DNA of 64,000 nucleotides from CAYYKD01 sp964471825 (GTDB taxonomy: Bacteria; Spirochaetota; GWE2-31-10; CAYYKD01), in assembly GCA_964471825.1 (NCBI GenBank), contig CAYYKD010000001.1, positions 142,753 to 206,752 of the forward strand, in the 5' to 3' direction. Numbering within the stretch: the stretch's first letter is position 1; each line of letters begins with the position of its first letter. The notes beneath the pieces are model-generated. The model saw only the letters and a list, made by a program, of their open reading frames with translations, was not told where the DNA came from and did not search any database. This document shows, one piece after another, positions 52,678 through 62,593 of this stretch. The translations under genes were made by a program, and so were the position numbers.

Positions 52678-55485
52678 TTAAAACTTCGGCATAGTATAGC
52701 AATAAATATATCCATCAAAACTTCCAGAGACTATTTCATAGGAACCGTCTCCATCAATGTCGATAAAATTTGGTAATCCGGATCCTTTTTGAGGAAAGCC
52801 CGGAATGGTTCCCCCAAGAATATTATATGCATAAATGTAATTGGATGTCCCATAGATAAAAATATCATCTTTACCATCCCGATCTATATCAAAAACAGTC
52901 AGTCTGTTATCCTTAGATAGTAAATCAGTTAGATTTCTCCTTAACATGATATTTCCAGATGTGCTAACAATAAATAATTTCCCATTTCTATCTAATACAG
53001 CTATTTCCTTTGAGCCATCACCGTCAAAATCTCCAAATACACCCTGATTATTAAAAACGCCATCTAAGAAAACAGGGAAACCGCTAAAACCGGTTCCGTC
53101 TAGCCCAAATAGATATAACTCTCCTGAGTTTGTTACTAAGGAGATTCCATAATTTCTTCCTGATATTTTATCTACGATTGGCCCCTCGCTTGCAATACCA
53201 TTGATTAGGAATGGCCAATTTTCAGAAATATTACCTGAAAAATCTGTTAGATACACCTCACCTGCAAAACTTTTAGGATAGAAAAGCAGTCTATTGTTAA
53301 TCTCAATCGGAGGTCTAAATAGAATCCCCTTAAATATAAAGTTGAATTCCTCCAACACTTCATTTTGTACAAAATACATCTTCTTTTCTGTGTGATTAAA
53401 AAGTGCATACTTTTTATTACTATACATCTTTGCAGGAATAGATGAAATAAAATCAACTCGTGATGTCTTAATTATATCACCTGTATTATCAATTGGTTCA
53501 TTTTTTGAATTATTTGGCGGATCATTTACCGGTTCATTTACAAATGCATCTACTGTCAATGTATCTACTTGTTGATCTAAAGCCTCATTTTTATTATACG
53601 ATATATTGCCTCTGGTATCGATCTCGTACAGATGACCTCTGTCTGTTGAAATAACTATCCGCTTCTTGCCGGTGTACTCATTCACAATTATTTCAGGTTT
53701 TCCGGTTATTGTACCGTCGAGCATTATTGGAAAACCTGTATATGGTTGATTATTTATATCGGTAAAATAGAATGAACCATCATCTACTTGATATACGAAA
53801 TCAGTCATTCTGGGATTCATAATATTCATACAGTATAGATCACCTATTATTCTTTTCTCGGTCTTTCTTGGAAATCCGGGGTATTTTTTTAGCTTCTTCT
53901 CAATAATACCATTTGCCGATAATTTTATACGGATCTGAGAATCATTTAGATTTACTGATATTACACCTTTTTCATAGAGTCCTAATATATCCGACAAGAG
54001 TCCTGTCCTGGGAATAAATGAGGGGCGTGACAGACTAAGATTATAATAGAAAAACAGATTTGCAAACTCATCTATAGCGGTATTTATTATTTTATAGGAC
54101 TCCTCACGCTGTAAAAATTGTTTGGCCTCAAACTTTGATACCATGTTATACAAGTTTTCCGGGTCAAGAGAAAAGAAGATAAAATCATCAATAGTAATAT
54201 AATATGGTTCAACAAAGTCAGGTATAAAATAGTTTATGATCCCCTTTAATAATCCCGGCAGTCTAATGTGATCCATCCTTACATTATTCAGGATATATGA
54301 TGATTCACCCTCAATAAGAATACTTGAAAATAATTTTTGTTTTGCTCGTTCAAATAAATTTCTATCCTTAATCTTCAAAAAGATAATTGGTTGATTGCCG
54401 CCTGCAACATTTATTGAACCGGCCTCATTACCTATCCAATCAAAGAACAATTCATCAATACCGGCATTAAATAATAATCTTGATGAATCATCTGCTCTTT
54501 TGATAACTCCAAAGCTATCTCCCTCACTAATAAGTGAAAATGTTTCAATGACACTCTTAAATGATGTAAAATTTGCTCCTGTAACTATGGTAGAATCTTC
54601 CGGTAAATATCTGCCGGAACTCTTCCTGTCACCTTTCATATTCAGAAAATCTGAAATCTTAGAATCCTCCGATCTGATATTTGTAAAACAATCGATACCT
54701 ATCCTTTCATTTGTAAATTTTAAAGAAACTGCAATGTGTTTTCCTATCTCAACTTGATTTAGAATTTTTTTTGTAATATCAAATCGATTTAAAACAGGAT
54801 TAAGAAGTTCAGATGACTTCATAAACACCTTAATATCTCCATCCTCTAACCTTACTTTTCTTAGATCAATAATGTTTTGATCCATAGATAGATTGTTTCC
54901 TGTAGACGCATCAAATGCCTCAATCAAGCCCGCAGTATCAAATGATATAAAAAAAAGATTCCTGTGTAGTGCTGCAAAAAATCTTGACTTACCATCTAGG
55001 GTTACTATTTCATAATAATCAAACCTTCCATGTTGATTTTTATTAATAATGACACCATTTACAAACTTATGAAGATGAGGTATTATTGGGGATAGTATAT
55101 TTGTTAGCGATGACCTACCGCCCAGATCAGTTATTCCAACCGGAGTATAATTATCAGTAAAGAAAAGCGTCATTTTAACTGTCAGAAGTTTCTTAAAAAA
55201 TGCATTTCTTGACAGTTCTCCTGATCTAAGTTCATTTATTTTTTTTGTAATCCCTTCAAGCCGTTTATCATTTGTTAGGATAAGATCAACTACTTTAAGA
55301 TTTATTACGCTTTCATAGAGTTTATCAAATGAGTTTATTTCAATATAAAATGGTTTGTCGATAGGGATAAAATTTGTTAGCGTTACGCGATTTATCCTGT
55401 AAATAGTATATCCTATTCCCGGCAGAATACTAATAAATAGTAAGGCGAAAAATAAGATTATTATTGTCTTCTTTATTATTTTCAT
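52678..55485 (-). CDS. membrane-anchored protein with DUF3352-like and FG-GAP-type propeller domains
   Basis: This 935-residue protein has one N-terminal membrane helix (about 7-28) and a large exported part. Residues about 40-540 resemble DUF3352-type proteins (IDKPFYIEINSFDKLY, FFAALHRNLFFISFD). Residues about 545-935 form a beta-propeller with FG-GAP/VCBS blades. The calcium-type loops are DFDGDGSKEIAV, DIDRDGKDDIFI and DIDGDGSYEIVS, each an Asp-x-Asp-x-(Asp)-Gly pattern, and GYIYCYTMP closes it. Between the halves is a low-complexity acidic linker (VNEPVNDPPNNS). The role is unknown; calcium-stabilised propellers are common in adhesion and outer-membrane assembly. It heads the operon that ends at 50021 and has a strong promoter but no ribosome site. 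Confidence 0.75.
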   Translation of the reverse strand: MKIIKKTIIILFFALLFISILPGIGYTIYRINRVTLTNFIPIDKPFYIEINSFDKLYESVINLKVVDLILTNDKRLEGITKKINELRSGELSRNAFFKKLLTVKMTLFFTDNYTPVGITDLGGRSSLTNILSPIIPHLHKFVNGVIINKNQHGRFDYYEIVTLDGKSRFFAALHRNLFFISFDTAGLIEAFDASTGNNLSMDQNIIDLRKVRLEDGDIKVFMKSSELLNPVLNRFDITKKILNQVEIGKHIAVSLKFTNERIGIDCFTNIRSEDSKISDFLNMKGDRKSSGRYLPEDSTIVTGANFTSFKSVIETFSLISEGDSFGVIKRADDSSRLLFNAGIDELFFDWIGNEAGSINVAGGNQPIIFLKIKDRNLFERAKQKLFSSILIEGESSYILNNVRMDHIRLPGLLKGIINYFIPDFVEPYYITIDDFIFFSLDPENLYNMVSKFEAKQFLQREESYKIINTAIDEFANLFFYYNLSLSRPSFIPRTGLLSDILGLYEKGVISVNLNDSQIRIKLSANGIIEKKLKKYPGFPRKTEKRIIGDLYCMNIMNPRMTDFVYQVDDGSFYFTDINNQPYTGFPIMLDGTITGKPEIIVNEYTGKKRIVISTDRGHLYEIDTRGNISYNKNEALDQQVDTLTVDAFVNEPVNDPPNNSKNEPIDNTGDIIKTSRVDFISSIPAKMYSNKKYALFNHTEKKMYFVQNEVLEEFNFIFKGILFRPPIEINNRLLFYPKSFAGEVYLTDFSGNISENWPFLINGIASEGPIVDKISGRNYGISLVTNSGELYLFGLDGTGFSGFPVFLDGVFNNQGVFGDFDGDGSKEIAVLDRNGKLFIVSTSGNIMLRRNLTDLLSKDNRLTVFDIDRDGKDDIFIYGTSNYIYAYNILGGTIPGFPQKGSGLPNFIDIDGDGSYEIVSGSFDGYIYCYTMPKF

Positions 55486-55493
55486 ATTTGCGT

Positions 55494-55522
55494 ATATTAA
55501 AAATTTTATATTAATTTGTCAA
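55494..55522 (-). promoter_or_regulatory. strong sigma-70 type promoter placed for a leaderless message
   Basis: On the minus strand perfect TTGACA (55517-55522), a 17-base spacer and TAATAT (55494-55499). The -10 ends only eight bases before the ATG at 55485, and no ribosome site is present. Confidence 0.65.
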
Positions 55523-55611
55523 ACGATTTAATAGAAATCATTATTATTTGTGTGTTTGTGATACAATAATATGAGAGTATAAAAATATTTTTGCTAAAAT
55601 AATCGCATACT

Positions 55612-57075
55612 TCAAAGTTCGGAGGTAATAGCCCTAAGTAAAAAATAATTTGTCTGAAAATCAATCAACTCTTTATAGAACTTGATTCTTTCATTGTTTA
55701 ACTCCATCTGTTTTTTTATATATTCAATTTCATTTCCGCTTCCATTCTCAATCAGAATCAGTTGCTCATTAATACTTGATGCGAGCAATTCAATTTTTGA
55801 TTTAAAATATTCTGTCTTTGTTTTATTAAGATCCATCTTCAGCCTGGTCTCCGAGATCAGATTAGAGATCTGATCAATAGCGATTTTGTAGGATTGTTCA
55901 TATTTCTTCTTATCTTCCATCTGCTTTAGCAACTCAAGCATTCGTGTTCCGCCATCTATAAGTCGTGTCTGAAATATAATCGAGATGTTTAGATCCATCT
56001 CATTTTTTCCGTACCATCCTTTTTCTATAAATGGAGCTCTTGGACCGGTAATGCTTGCTTTAGTATGAAAAAATATATCCGGAATCCCATATAGTGAAAA
56101 TATATTTATAAATTTTTTAATTTTTTGTATTTCTGAAACCTTTCGTAACTGTTTGAGTTGAGTATTATTAACTATACTTCTTTCCTTTAGCACCTCAAAG
56201 GTTTCGTTTTTATACTCATTTATAATATTATCATCATTGTTCTTTATATCCTCAAATATAAACTCTACCGGAGTATTTTCATCAAGCCCTGTGTCAATTA
56301 TTATTGTGAGTAGGAGGTTTGAGTATTGATTATTTAACTCGACTGTGCCCAATCGAACCTCCTGATCCGCAATCTTGCTTTGTAGGAATTGCGTCTCTGT
56401 AATCACACCATTTTTAAGGTTAATGCTGCTTAACTCTAACAATCTCTTTGCCGCGGTCTGCTGTTCTGATATAATTAACTTTAACTTGTTCAGATAATAT
56501 AGCGAGTAGTAACATATTGAAAGTTTATTGATCAACTCCACTTGAAATTCCTGTTCTTTTAGTTTGCTTATTGTCGATATATGCCTTTGGATCCTATATC
56601 CGTTTAAGATTTTACCCCATGTAACAAGAGGTTGCTGTAATGTAAAGGAATAATCATAATATGTATTCTCCATGCCCTTATAAACTGTGATGTCCTCATT
56701 AGGCATAAAAACCCCGCCCTGCTCACCCAATTGACCTTTTCTGATAACAATCGGATCTAGCGGATTAAGTTGGTATGTAAATGTCATATTTGCATCAATT
56801 GTAGGAAAGAACTTAGACATTGCCATATATTCGTCATAGATACTTAATTTTGAATCCATTTTAAGTTGTTTTAACTTATTGTTATTATTCCTTGCTGTTT
56901 CCAGAAGAGACTGTAAATTTGCAATCCTAAATGCAGATTGCTGATTTTTTAATTCTAAATTGTTTTTATTAACTATATCACTTGTATTATCTGTGCAAAA
57001 TATACTGCTTGATAGACACAGATAAATTAAAGAAGTAAGGCAAATTTTATAATAAGAGGCCTTATATTTTATCAT
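55612..57075 (-). CDS. TolC-family outer-membrane efflux protein
   Basis: This 487-residue protein has a signal peptide ending SSIFC. Long alpha-helical stretches surround two strand-rich parts, the TolC pattern of helical tunnel and beta barrel. FPTIDANMTFTYQLNP and the QPLVTWGKILNGYRIQ strand are typical of the first barrel part; ISIIFQTRLIDGGTRMLELL is the matching second copy. Heptad-like helices fill the rest. It would form the outer-membrane channel of the MFP/RND system encoded upstream on the same strand. Start by ATG with only a weak ribosome site; it lies 15 bases behind the carboxypeptidase-regulatory lipoprotein. Confidence 0.85.
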   Translation of the reverse strand: MIKYKASYYKICLTSLIYLCLSSSIFCTDNTSDIVNKNNLELKNQQSAFRIANLQSLLETARNNNNKLKQLKMDSKLSIYDEYMAMSKFFPTIDANMTFTYQLNPLDPIVIRKGQLGEQGGVFMPNEDITVYKGMENTYYDYSFTLQQPLVTWGKILNGYRIQRHISTISKLKEQEFQVELINKLSICYYSLYYLNKLKLIISEQQTAAKRLLELSSINLKNGVITETQFLQSKIADQEVRLGTVELNNQYSNLLLTIIIDTGLDENTPVEFIFEDIKNNDDNIINEYKNETFEVLKERSIVNNTQLKQLRKVSEIQKIKKFINIFSLYGIPDIFFHTKASITGPRAPFIEKGWYGKNEMDLNISIIFQTRLIDGGTRMLELLKQMEDKKKYEQSYKIAIDQISNLISETRLKMDLNKTKTEYFKSKIELLASSINEQLILIENGSGNEIEYIKKQMELNNERIKFYKELIDFQTNYFLLRAITSEL

Positions 57076-57090
57076 AATAATCCTTTACAA

Positions 57091-58257
57091 TCAGTATTGC
57101 AGATCAACATAGTTATCTGTATCAGAATATAGAACAACATCAAATGAACCAAGTAGATTATTATTATCATAACATTTAATAACTACCGTCTTACTGCTCT
57201 GAGAACCGGTATAAGAATCATCTGTCCAGGTAATATTACCGCTTGTAAAATAACCATCCTGAATATTATCACCTGATAACACTCGTGTCTGAGTCTTTAC
57301 TATTGAGTCAGCTTCTTCAGTAAGCGGGTCGCTTTTATACCATATTTTTACGGTGAGACCATTCTTATAGTTATCTACCCCCTCAGTCACCCTACCGCTT
57401 ATTGTTTCTGTAAACTTAGTTTTTTTCATGTATACATCATTTATAATGTATGTCAGATCTTTAGTAATCACACCTGTCAGATAGTATTGTTGATCGATGC
57501 CATCACCATTAAGATCGCCTGCGTTGAAATTTGAATCGCTACTAACATCTAACTTAAATGTATTTCTTTCAAATTCGAGTGCTATTATAACTGTCCCGCT
57601 ATTATTAGCACTATCAGGCATCTTTGGAAAAAAGATAGACCGCTCATACTCGCCATTTGCATCACTAACAACAGTGTATGTTCTCGCCTCAGAGAATACT
57701 AGAGAATCAATTGAAATGTTGTCTGACACATATTCCCAGCTTGTCGGTACTGATATCCCTACATTAACATTCTGAACACCTTCATTTGTTTGCGGATCAA
57801 CAACTTTACCTCTAATCAATGCCTTGTTCTTTGCTCTTGTCAGACTTATAGCGGAATTCCTATTTGTAATTCCTGATGTCAAAACTGATAAATTACCGGA
57901 CAGTTCATATTCCTTATGAAAAATAATTATATATACTTCTCGTCTATCGCCATCTTTTCCATATTCCGGTTCAATATCTTCCCAGAATACCCCATTCAGT
58001 TCATAGCTTCCATCGTTATCAGTCTGAGTTTGTGAGTAAAACCTCTTCGCATTTTCAGTGTCAACGGCATTTGTCAAAGCCTTAAGGTCATTTGCATAAT
58101 TATCCTTGGTTGCATATAACAATACTGTTGCTCCGGCTATCGGATTATCATCCTCTTTATCAATGACTGATCCGGTAAGACTCGCCTGAAATACTACTGA
58201 ACAATTTAATATTGCAAGGTAAATTACAACTGAAACGAAAAACCATAATCTGTTCAT
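57091..58257 (-). CDS. lipoprotein with carboxypeptidase-regulatory-like domains, within the efflux locus
   Basis: This 388-residue protein has a signal ending LAILNC and an AAGGAG ribosome site. The mature chain has three carboxypeptidase-regulatory-like beta domains. The first begins LTGSVIDKEDDNPIAGATV and has TDNDGSYELNGV; the second ALIRGKVVDPQTNEGVQNV with SDANGEYERS; the third TISGRVTEGVDN is shorter. An EF-like loop DLNGDGID lies between the second and third. Such domains bind carbohydrate or stiffen surface proteins. Its place between the RND pump and TolC genes is unusual and suggests a role in the export system or its cargo. A 114-base gap separates it from the pump gene. Confidence 0.75.
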   Translation of the reverse strand: MNRLWFFVSVVIYLAILNCSVVFQASLTGSVIDKEDDNPIAGATVLLYATKDNYANDLKALTNAVDTENAKRFYSQTQTDNDGSYELNGVFWEDIEPEYGKDGDRREVYIIIFHKEYELSGNLSVLTSGITNRNSAISLTRAKNKALIRGKVVDPQTNEGVQNVNVGISVPTSWEYVSDNISIDSLVFSEARTYTVVSDANGEYERSIFFPKMPDSANNSGTVIIALEFERNTFKLDVSSDSNFNAGDLNGDGIDQQYYLTGVITKDLTYIINDVYMKKTKFTETISGRVTEGVDNYKNGLTVKIWYKSDPLTEEADSIVKTQTRVLSGDNIQDGYFTSGNITWTDDSYTGSQSSKTVVIKCYDNNNLLGSFDVVLYSDTDNYVDLQY

Positions 58258-58371
58258 ATCACCACTCCTTAAGTGCTGTCTTTGTCTTCTTAATCAAACC
58301 AATAAACATATGCAAATTAACCCAATTAACAAATACCAATTAACATATGAAGTTTTTACAAAAATATCTAA

Positions 58372-61300
58372 TTAATCATCATGCAGATGAACTTTATCTG
58401 CAATTTTCTTATGCTCAAAAGAGTAGTAGATTGCAGGCACAATAAATAGCGTGATTAATGTTGATGTAATCAACCCACCGGCGACTGCCTGTCCAAGCGG
58501 TGCATACATTTCGGCCCCTTCTCCTATACCAACTGCCATTGGAATTATCCCAAGTATCGTAGTAAGCGTAGTCATTAGTATCGGTTTTAGTCTTGATGAC
58601 CCGCCTTCAATTACTGCATCCATCAAATTTTTACTATATTTAGTTCTCAGCAGATTGGTATAGTCTATCATAACAATTGCATTGTTAACAACCACACCTG
58701 CGAGCATTATCACTCCTAGAAATGAAATTATCGAGAAAGATGAACCAAATACCAGCAATGCAATTATTACTCCGATAACTGTAAAAGGAACACTCAACAT
58801 AACAATTAACGGCTGTGTAAATTTCTCAAATTGAATAACCATTACCATATATACAAGAAAAAGGGATATAAAGAGTGCTAGCAATAATGAACCGAAAGAC
58901 CCTGCCATCTCTTTTGCCTCTCCTGATATCTCATAATTTACACCAATAGGTTTGTTTATCTGTTCTATTTTAGGCATAACCCTGTTCTGTATTCCTCGCA
59001 GGTCATTCTTTTTTAAATACGCAGTAACAATTATTGATTTCTGTTTATTCTTGTGAGGGATAACCGATGGGACAAGCTCCTCTCTAATCTCTGCAATATT
59101 TGCAAATGATATAAACTCTCCGGAGCTTGATTTTATAGAGATTCTATTTAAAATGTCTGAGGTCAACGGATCATTTATCAGATCTGAGTTTAAATAGATA
59201 TCATAGTTTCCATGGTTTGATCTGTAAACTCCGGCCTTCATACCGTTAAAAAGAATTCTCGTCGAAATCGCCGCTTCATATGGGGACACACCAAGAGTTC
59301 CAAGATAGTCTAGCAACAAATCAAAAACAAGCTCTCTTCTGTCAAACTTTACATTAATCTCTGTCTTTGCGGTAAGCATATCCTCTTTTAGAATAGACTC
59401 TATCATAACAGCTGTTCGATAGACCTCATGGATACTGTTACCAAAGACTTCCATTTTAAACCCGGATCCGCCGGACGCCTGTGCTGCCATGGCACCAAGC
59501 CCGCCATTTGATATATTTATTTCCACATCAGGTATCTTTGATGGAATTTCAACTCTAAGCACATCTACTATTTCAAATATTGTTCTTCTTCGCTTTCCTC
59601 TATTTTTCAGTCTGACAGTTCCAATCCCCAGATTTGATCCTTTATCAACTATACCGGAACCGTACCCCGCATAGAACACCATGTTTTCTATTTCAGGAAT
59701 AAATTCGCGAATTACCTTTTGAATCTGCTCTATTTTATCCTTAGTTTGCTCTAACGAATAACCCGTAGGAGTAGTGACGCCTATTTTTATCTCATTCATA
59801 TCAGTTTCCGGTATAAACTCAAATCCAAGAAGATTAAATGCAAAAAAACTAATCAGGAAAATACACAATGATGCAAAGAAGACAACCGGACGGTTATGTA
59901 GAACAAACATTAATTGTTTCTTATAGCCCTCTTCAATATTTATAATAAACCGGTCAATACTGTCTGATATTTTAGATATTATATGATCACTCTTGACAGG
60001 CGGATTCTCCTTTAAAAATAGAGATGCAAGAAATGGAATTACAACAATAGAAACAATAAGAGAAGCCGAAAGAGAGATAATTACTGTAAGTGCGATATCG
60101 TTTAATAATAAACCTGCAATCCCCGTGGAGAACATAATTGGCACAAATACAGCAACCGAAGTAAGAGTAGAAGCAATTATTGCTCCTGTTACTTCCTGAG
60201 TACCCTCACTTGCTGCAATTTTTTTGTCTTTTGTTTTTTCAAATATTTTGTAGATGTTTTCCAGAACAACAATTGATGAGTCTACAATCATCCCGATCCC
60301 TACTGTAATGCCTCCAAGCGTCAATATATTTAATGATTTTCCTGAAACAAGAATACCTATAAATGTAAACAGTATGGATAGTGGAATAGATATTGATATA
60401 ATTAGCGTTGCTCTGATATTTCTAAGAAATAGAAATAGTATAGCAATTGCCAATAACCCCCCAAGTATAGCAGAGTCTCGAACAGAGCTTATAGAAAGTG
60501 CAATGTCAAATCCCTGATCTGTAAGGGATTGAAACTTAATTACATTATTAAAATCCTTCTCTATACTTTTTAGCTGAGTTCTGACAGCATCGATTATTTT
60601 AATTGTATCTTTGCCATGTTGCTTATAAATATTAATAATCATGATTTTTTCATCATCTTTAAGAGTGTAATTATCAGGCTTCTGTAGATTTAGTGAGATA
60701 TCTGCAACATCTTGAAGCCTGATATATGTATTATCCTCAAATCCAATAACGAGATTTTTAATCTCCTCCAGTGTCGTGTATTGTCCAAAGGTTCTAAGAT
60801 TTATATCCTTACCTTGAAATCTTATGTTACCGGCAGGAAATGAAACATTGTTATATTGAAGTTGCCTAAACAGCTCAACAAGACTTATCTTCTTAACCTC
60901 AAGTAATGAGGTCTTAATGTTTATCTCAACAATTTGATCCTGTTCACCTGATAGACGGACATTTGCAACACCATCTATACGCTGAATATTTGGCAGGATC
61001 TTTTCTTCTACAGTTCTTGATAATGCAGTTAACTCCATGGATGAATTGACAACAACCGTAAAAATTGGCAGATTTTCTGATCCCATTTTATATAATGCAG
61101 GAATCCCTTGAATTCCATCCGGCAAATCAGCGGCAACCATGTTAATTTTTTCTCGAATTAATGGAAAAGCCATATCCAGATCAACCGCCCAGTCAAATTC
61201 TACCATAATAACCGATGTAGAATTTATCGAATCGGATGTAATAGATTTTATTCCCGATATTGTTGAGATCGAATCCTCCAGAACATTTGTTATCTCTTTT

Positions 61301-61479
61301 TCAATATCTTCCGGTCCAACCCCCGGATAGGTTGTTATAACTAAGATCTTTGGTAAACTGACATCCGGAATCATCTCCTGCCGTAGTCCTGACAAGGCGA
61401 TAAAACCAAATAAAATAGATGCAATTAACAAGATAGTAATAATTACAGGATGTTTTATTGAAAAGTCAGCTATTTTCAT
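58372..61479 (-). CDS. RND-family efflux pump, inner-membrane transporter
   Basis: This 1035-residue protein is a proton-driven exporter of the AcrB/HAE1 type. The N-terminal KHPVIITILLIAS helix, the YPGVGPEDIEKEITNVLE porter start and GGITVGIGMIVDSSIVVLEN (transmembrane helix 4 with the proton-relay Asp) are diagnostic. So are FVPIMFSTGIAGLLL, the mid-protein repeat YKKQLMFVLHNRPVVF and the C-terminal MLAGVVVNNAIVMIDYTN. About twelve membrane segments and two large periplasmic loops are present. The ATG shares one base with the stop of the MFP gene. Substrate unknown; HAE1 pumps carry hydrophobic and amphiphilic compounds. Confidence 0.94.
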   Translation of the reverse strand: MKIADFSIKHPVIITILLIASILFGFIALSGLRQEMIPDVSLPKILVITTYPGVGPEDIEKEITNVLEDSISTISGIKSITSDSINSTSVIMVEFDWAVDLDMAFPLIREKINMVAADLPDGIQGIPALYKMGSENLPIFTVVVNSSMELTALSRTVEEKILPNIQRIDGVANVRLSGEQDQIVEINIKTSLLEVKKISLVELFRQLQYNNVSFPAGNIRFQGKDINLRTFGQYTTLEEIKNLVIGFEDNTYIRLQDVADISLNLQKPDNYTLKDDEKIMIINIYKQHGKDTIKIIDAVRTQLKSIEKDFNNVIKFQSLTDQGFDIALSISSVRDSAILGGLLAIAILFLFLRNIRATLIISISIPLSILFTFIGILVSGKSLNILTLGGITVGIGMIVDSSIVVLENIYKIFEKTKDKKIAASEGTQEVTGAIIASTLTSVAVFVPIMFSTGIAGLLLNDIALTVIISLSASLIVSIVVIPFLASLFLKENPPVKSDHIISKISDSIDRFIINIEEGYKKQLMFVLHNRPVVFFASLCIFLISFFAFNLLGFEFIPETDMNEIKIGVTTPTGYSLEQTKDKIEQIQKVIREFIPEIENMVFYAGYGSGIVDKGSNLGIGTVRLKNRGKRRRTIFEIVDVLRVEIPSKIPDVEINISNGGLGAMAAQASGGSGFKMEVFGNSIHEVYRTAVMIESILKEDMLTAKTEINVKFDRRELVFDLLLDYLGTLGVSPYEAAISTRILFNGMKAGVYRSNHGNYDIYLNSDLINDPLTSDILNRISIKSSSGEFISFANIAEIREELVPSVIPHKNKQKSIIVTAYLKKNDLRGIQNRVMPKIEQINKPIGVNYEISGEAKEMAGSFGSLLLALFISLFLVYMVMVIQFEKFTQPLIVMLSVPFTVIGVIIALLVFGSSFSIISFLGVIMLAGVVVNNAIVMIDYTNLLRTKYSKNLMDAVIEGGSSRLKPILMTTLTTILGIIPMAVGIGEGAEMYAPLGQAVAGGLITSTLITLFIVPAIYYSFEHKKIADKVHLHDD

Positions 61480-62558
61480 TAATTCTCCTTACGATCTATC
61501 ACCTTAACAGGCTGCTGAGGAGTTAAAAAATGTTGTCCATCATATACAAACTCATAATCAGCATACTCCTTGGGAACTTCAAAGTACTTATCGTTGTAAA
61601 AATTCACATCATATTCCATCTGATTTGCAACACCATCCTTAACATACCAAAGGTATTTTCTTAAAACTAATGTATCATAGGGGAGAAAATATATATTTTT
61701 TTTGCTGTCTAGAACTACACTTATATAACAAAACATTCCGGGCCTCAATCCATTTACTTGTTTTGTAATTTCACAGCTTATCTCAAAACTTTTAGATTTT
61801 GGTGAGATGTAGGGTGAAATTGTTTTTATATTTGCACTGATGACTTGATTATTTAATGCTGGAATCGTAACCTTAATGCTGATTTTACCCTCATTTTTCA
61901 TAAAAAAATAGTAGTATTTCTCAGGAATTCCTGCTTTAACCATCAATTTATCAATATTGCCTATTGTAATAATTGGGATTTGCGGTGCTACAAGATCCCC
62001 GACTGAAGCGTGTTTAGACAATACAACACCATCTATCGGTGATTTTACCTGAGTATAGCTAAAATTAATCATTGCAAGATCATATTGGGCCTTATATACA
62101 TCATATTGAGACTTTGCCTGTTCATAGTTTTGAAGTGAGGTCGCATTTGCGTTATAGAGACTTAATATTCTGTCATAGGTTGTCTTTGAAGACAAAAAAG
62201 CTACTTTTGCCTGCTCCAATGATAGTTTGTATGGCTCTTGATCTATCATTGCCAAAATTGCACTGTTTTTCTTAACACTCTCACCAACATCAACATTAAT
62301 TGCTGTAAGTGTACCGGAAATTCGCGGCAATATTGTAACCATACTTTCTGATTCAATATAGCCGGTAATTCTATAGTCTTTATCAAGGGTTCCGGAATAC
62401 GGTTTAACAACTTTAACAGGCATAAAAAAGACTTCACTTTTTTTTACCTGCTTTGATTGCTTTATCGTTATTATCATTAGGATTATTGCCATTGTGCATA
62501 GGCTTATAATTAATATCTTTTTTACAAATCCGCTTAGCTTTTTAAACCTGCTTATCAT
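61479..62558 (-). CDS. RND efflux periplasmic adaptor (membrane fusion protein)
   Basis: This 359-residue protein has one N-terminal membrane helix (about 13-30), then the classic MFP order. A first lipoyl half (ESMVTILPRISGTLTAINVD, GESVKKNSAILAMID) precedes a helical hairpin with YEQAKSQYDVYKAQYDLA. The second lipoyl half is FSYTQVKSPIDGVVLSKHAS with VGDLVAPQIPIITIGN, and a beta-barrel part with INGLRPGMFCYISV-like residues follows. It links the RND pump to the TolC channel. It has no clear ribosome site and lies downstream of two palindromes that may be operators. The pump gene overlaps its stop by one base. Confidence 0.93.
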   Translation of the reverse strand: MISRFKKLSGFVKKILIISLCTMAIILMIITIKQSKQVKKSEVFFMPVKVVKPYSGTLDKDYRITGYIESESMVTILPRISGTLTAINVDVGESVKKNSAILAMIDQEPYKLSLEQAKVAFLSSKTTYDRILSLYNANATSLQNYEQAKSQYDVYKAQYDLAMINFSYTQVKSPIDGVVLSKHASVGDLVAPQIPIITIGNIDKLMVKAGIPEKYYYFFMKNEGKISIKVTIPALNNQVISANIKTISPYISPKSKSFEISCEITKQVNGLRPGMFCYISVVLDSKKNIYFLPYDTLVLRKYLWYVKDGVANQMEYDVNFYNDKYFEVPKEYADYEFVYDGQHFLTPQQPVKVIDRKEN

Positions 62559-62593
62559 ATTTTTTGACGATCTGCTTCTCTAATACTCATCTT

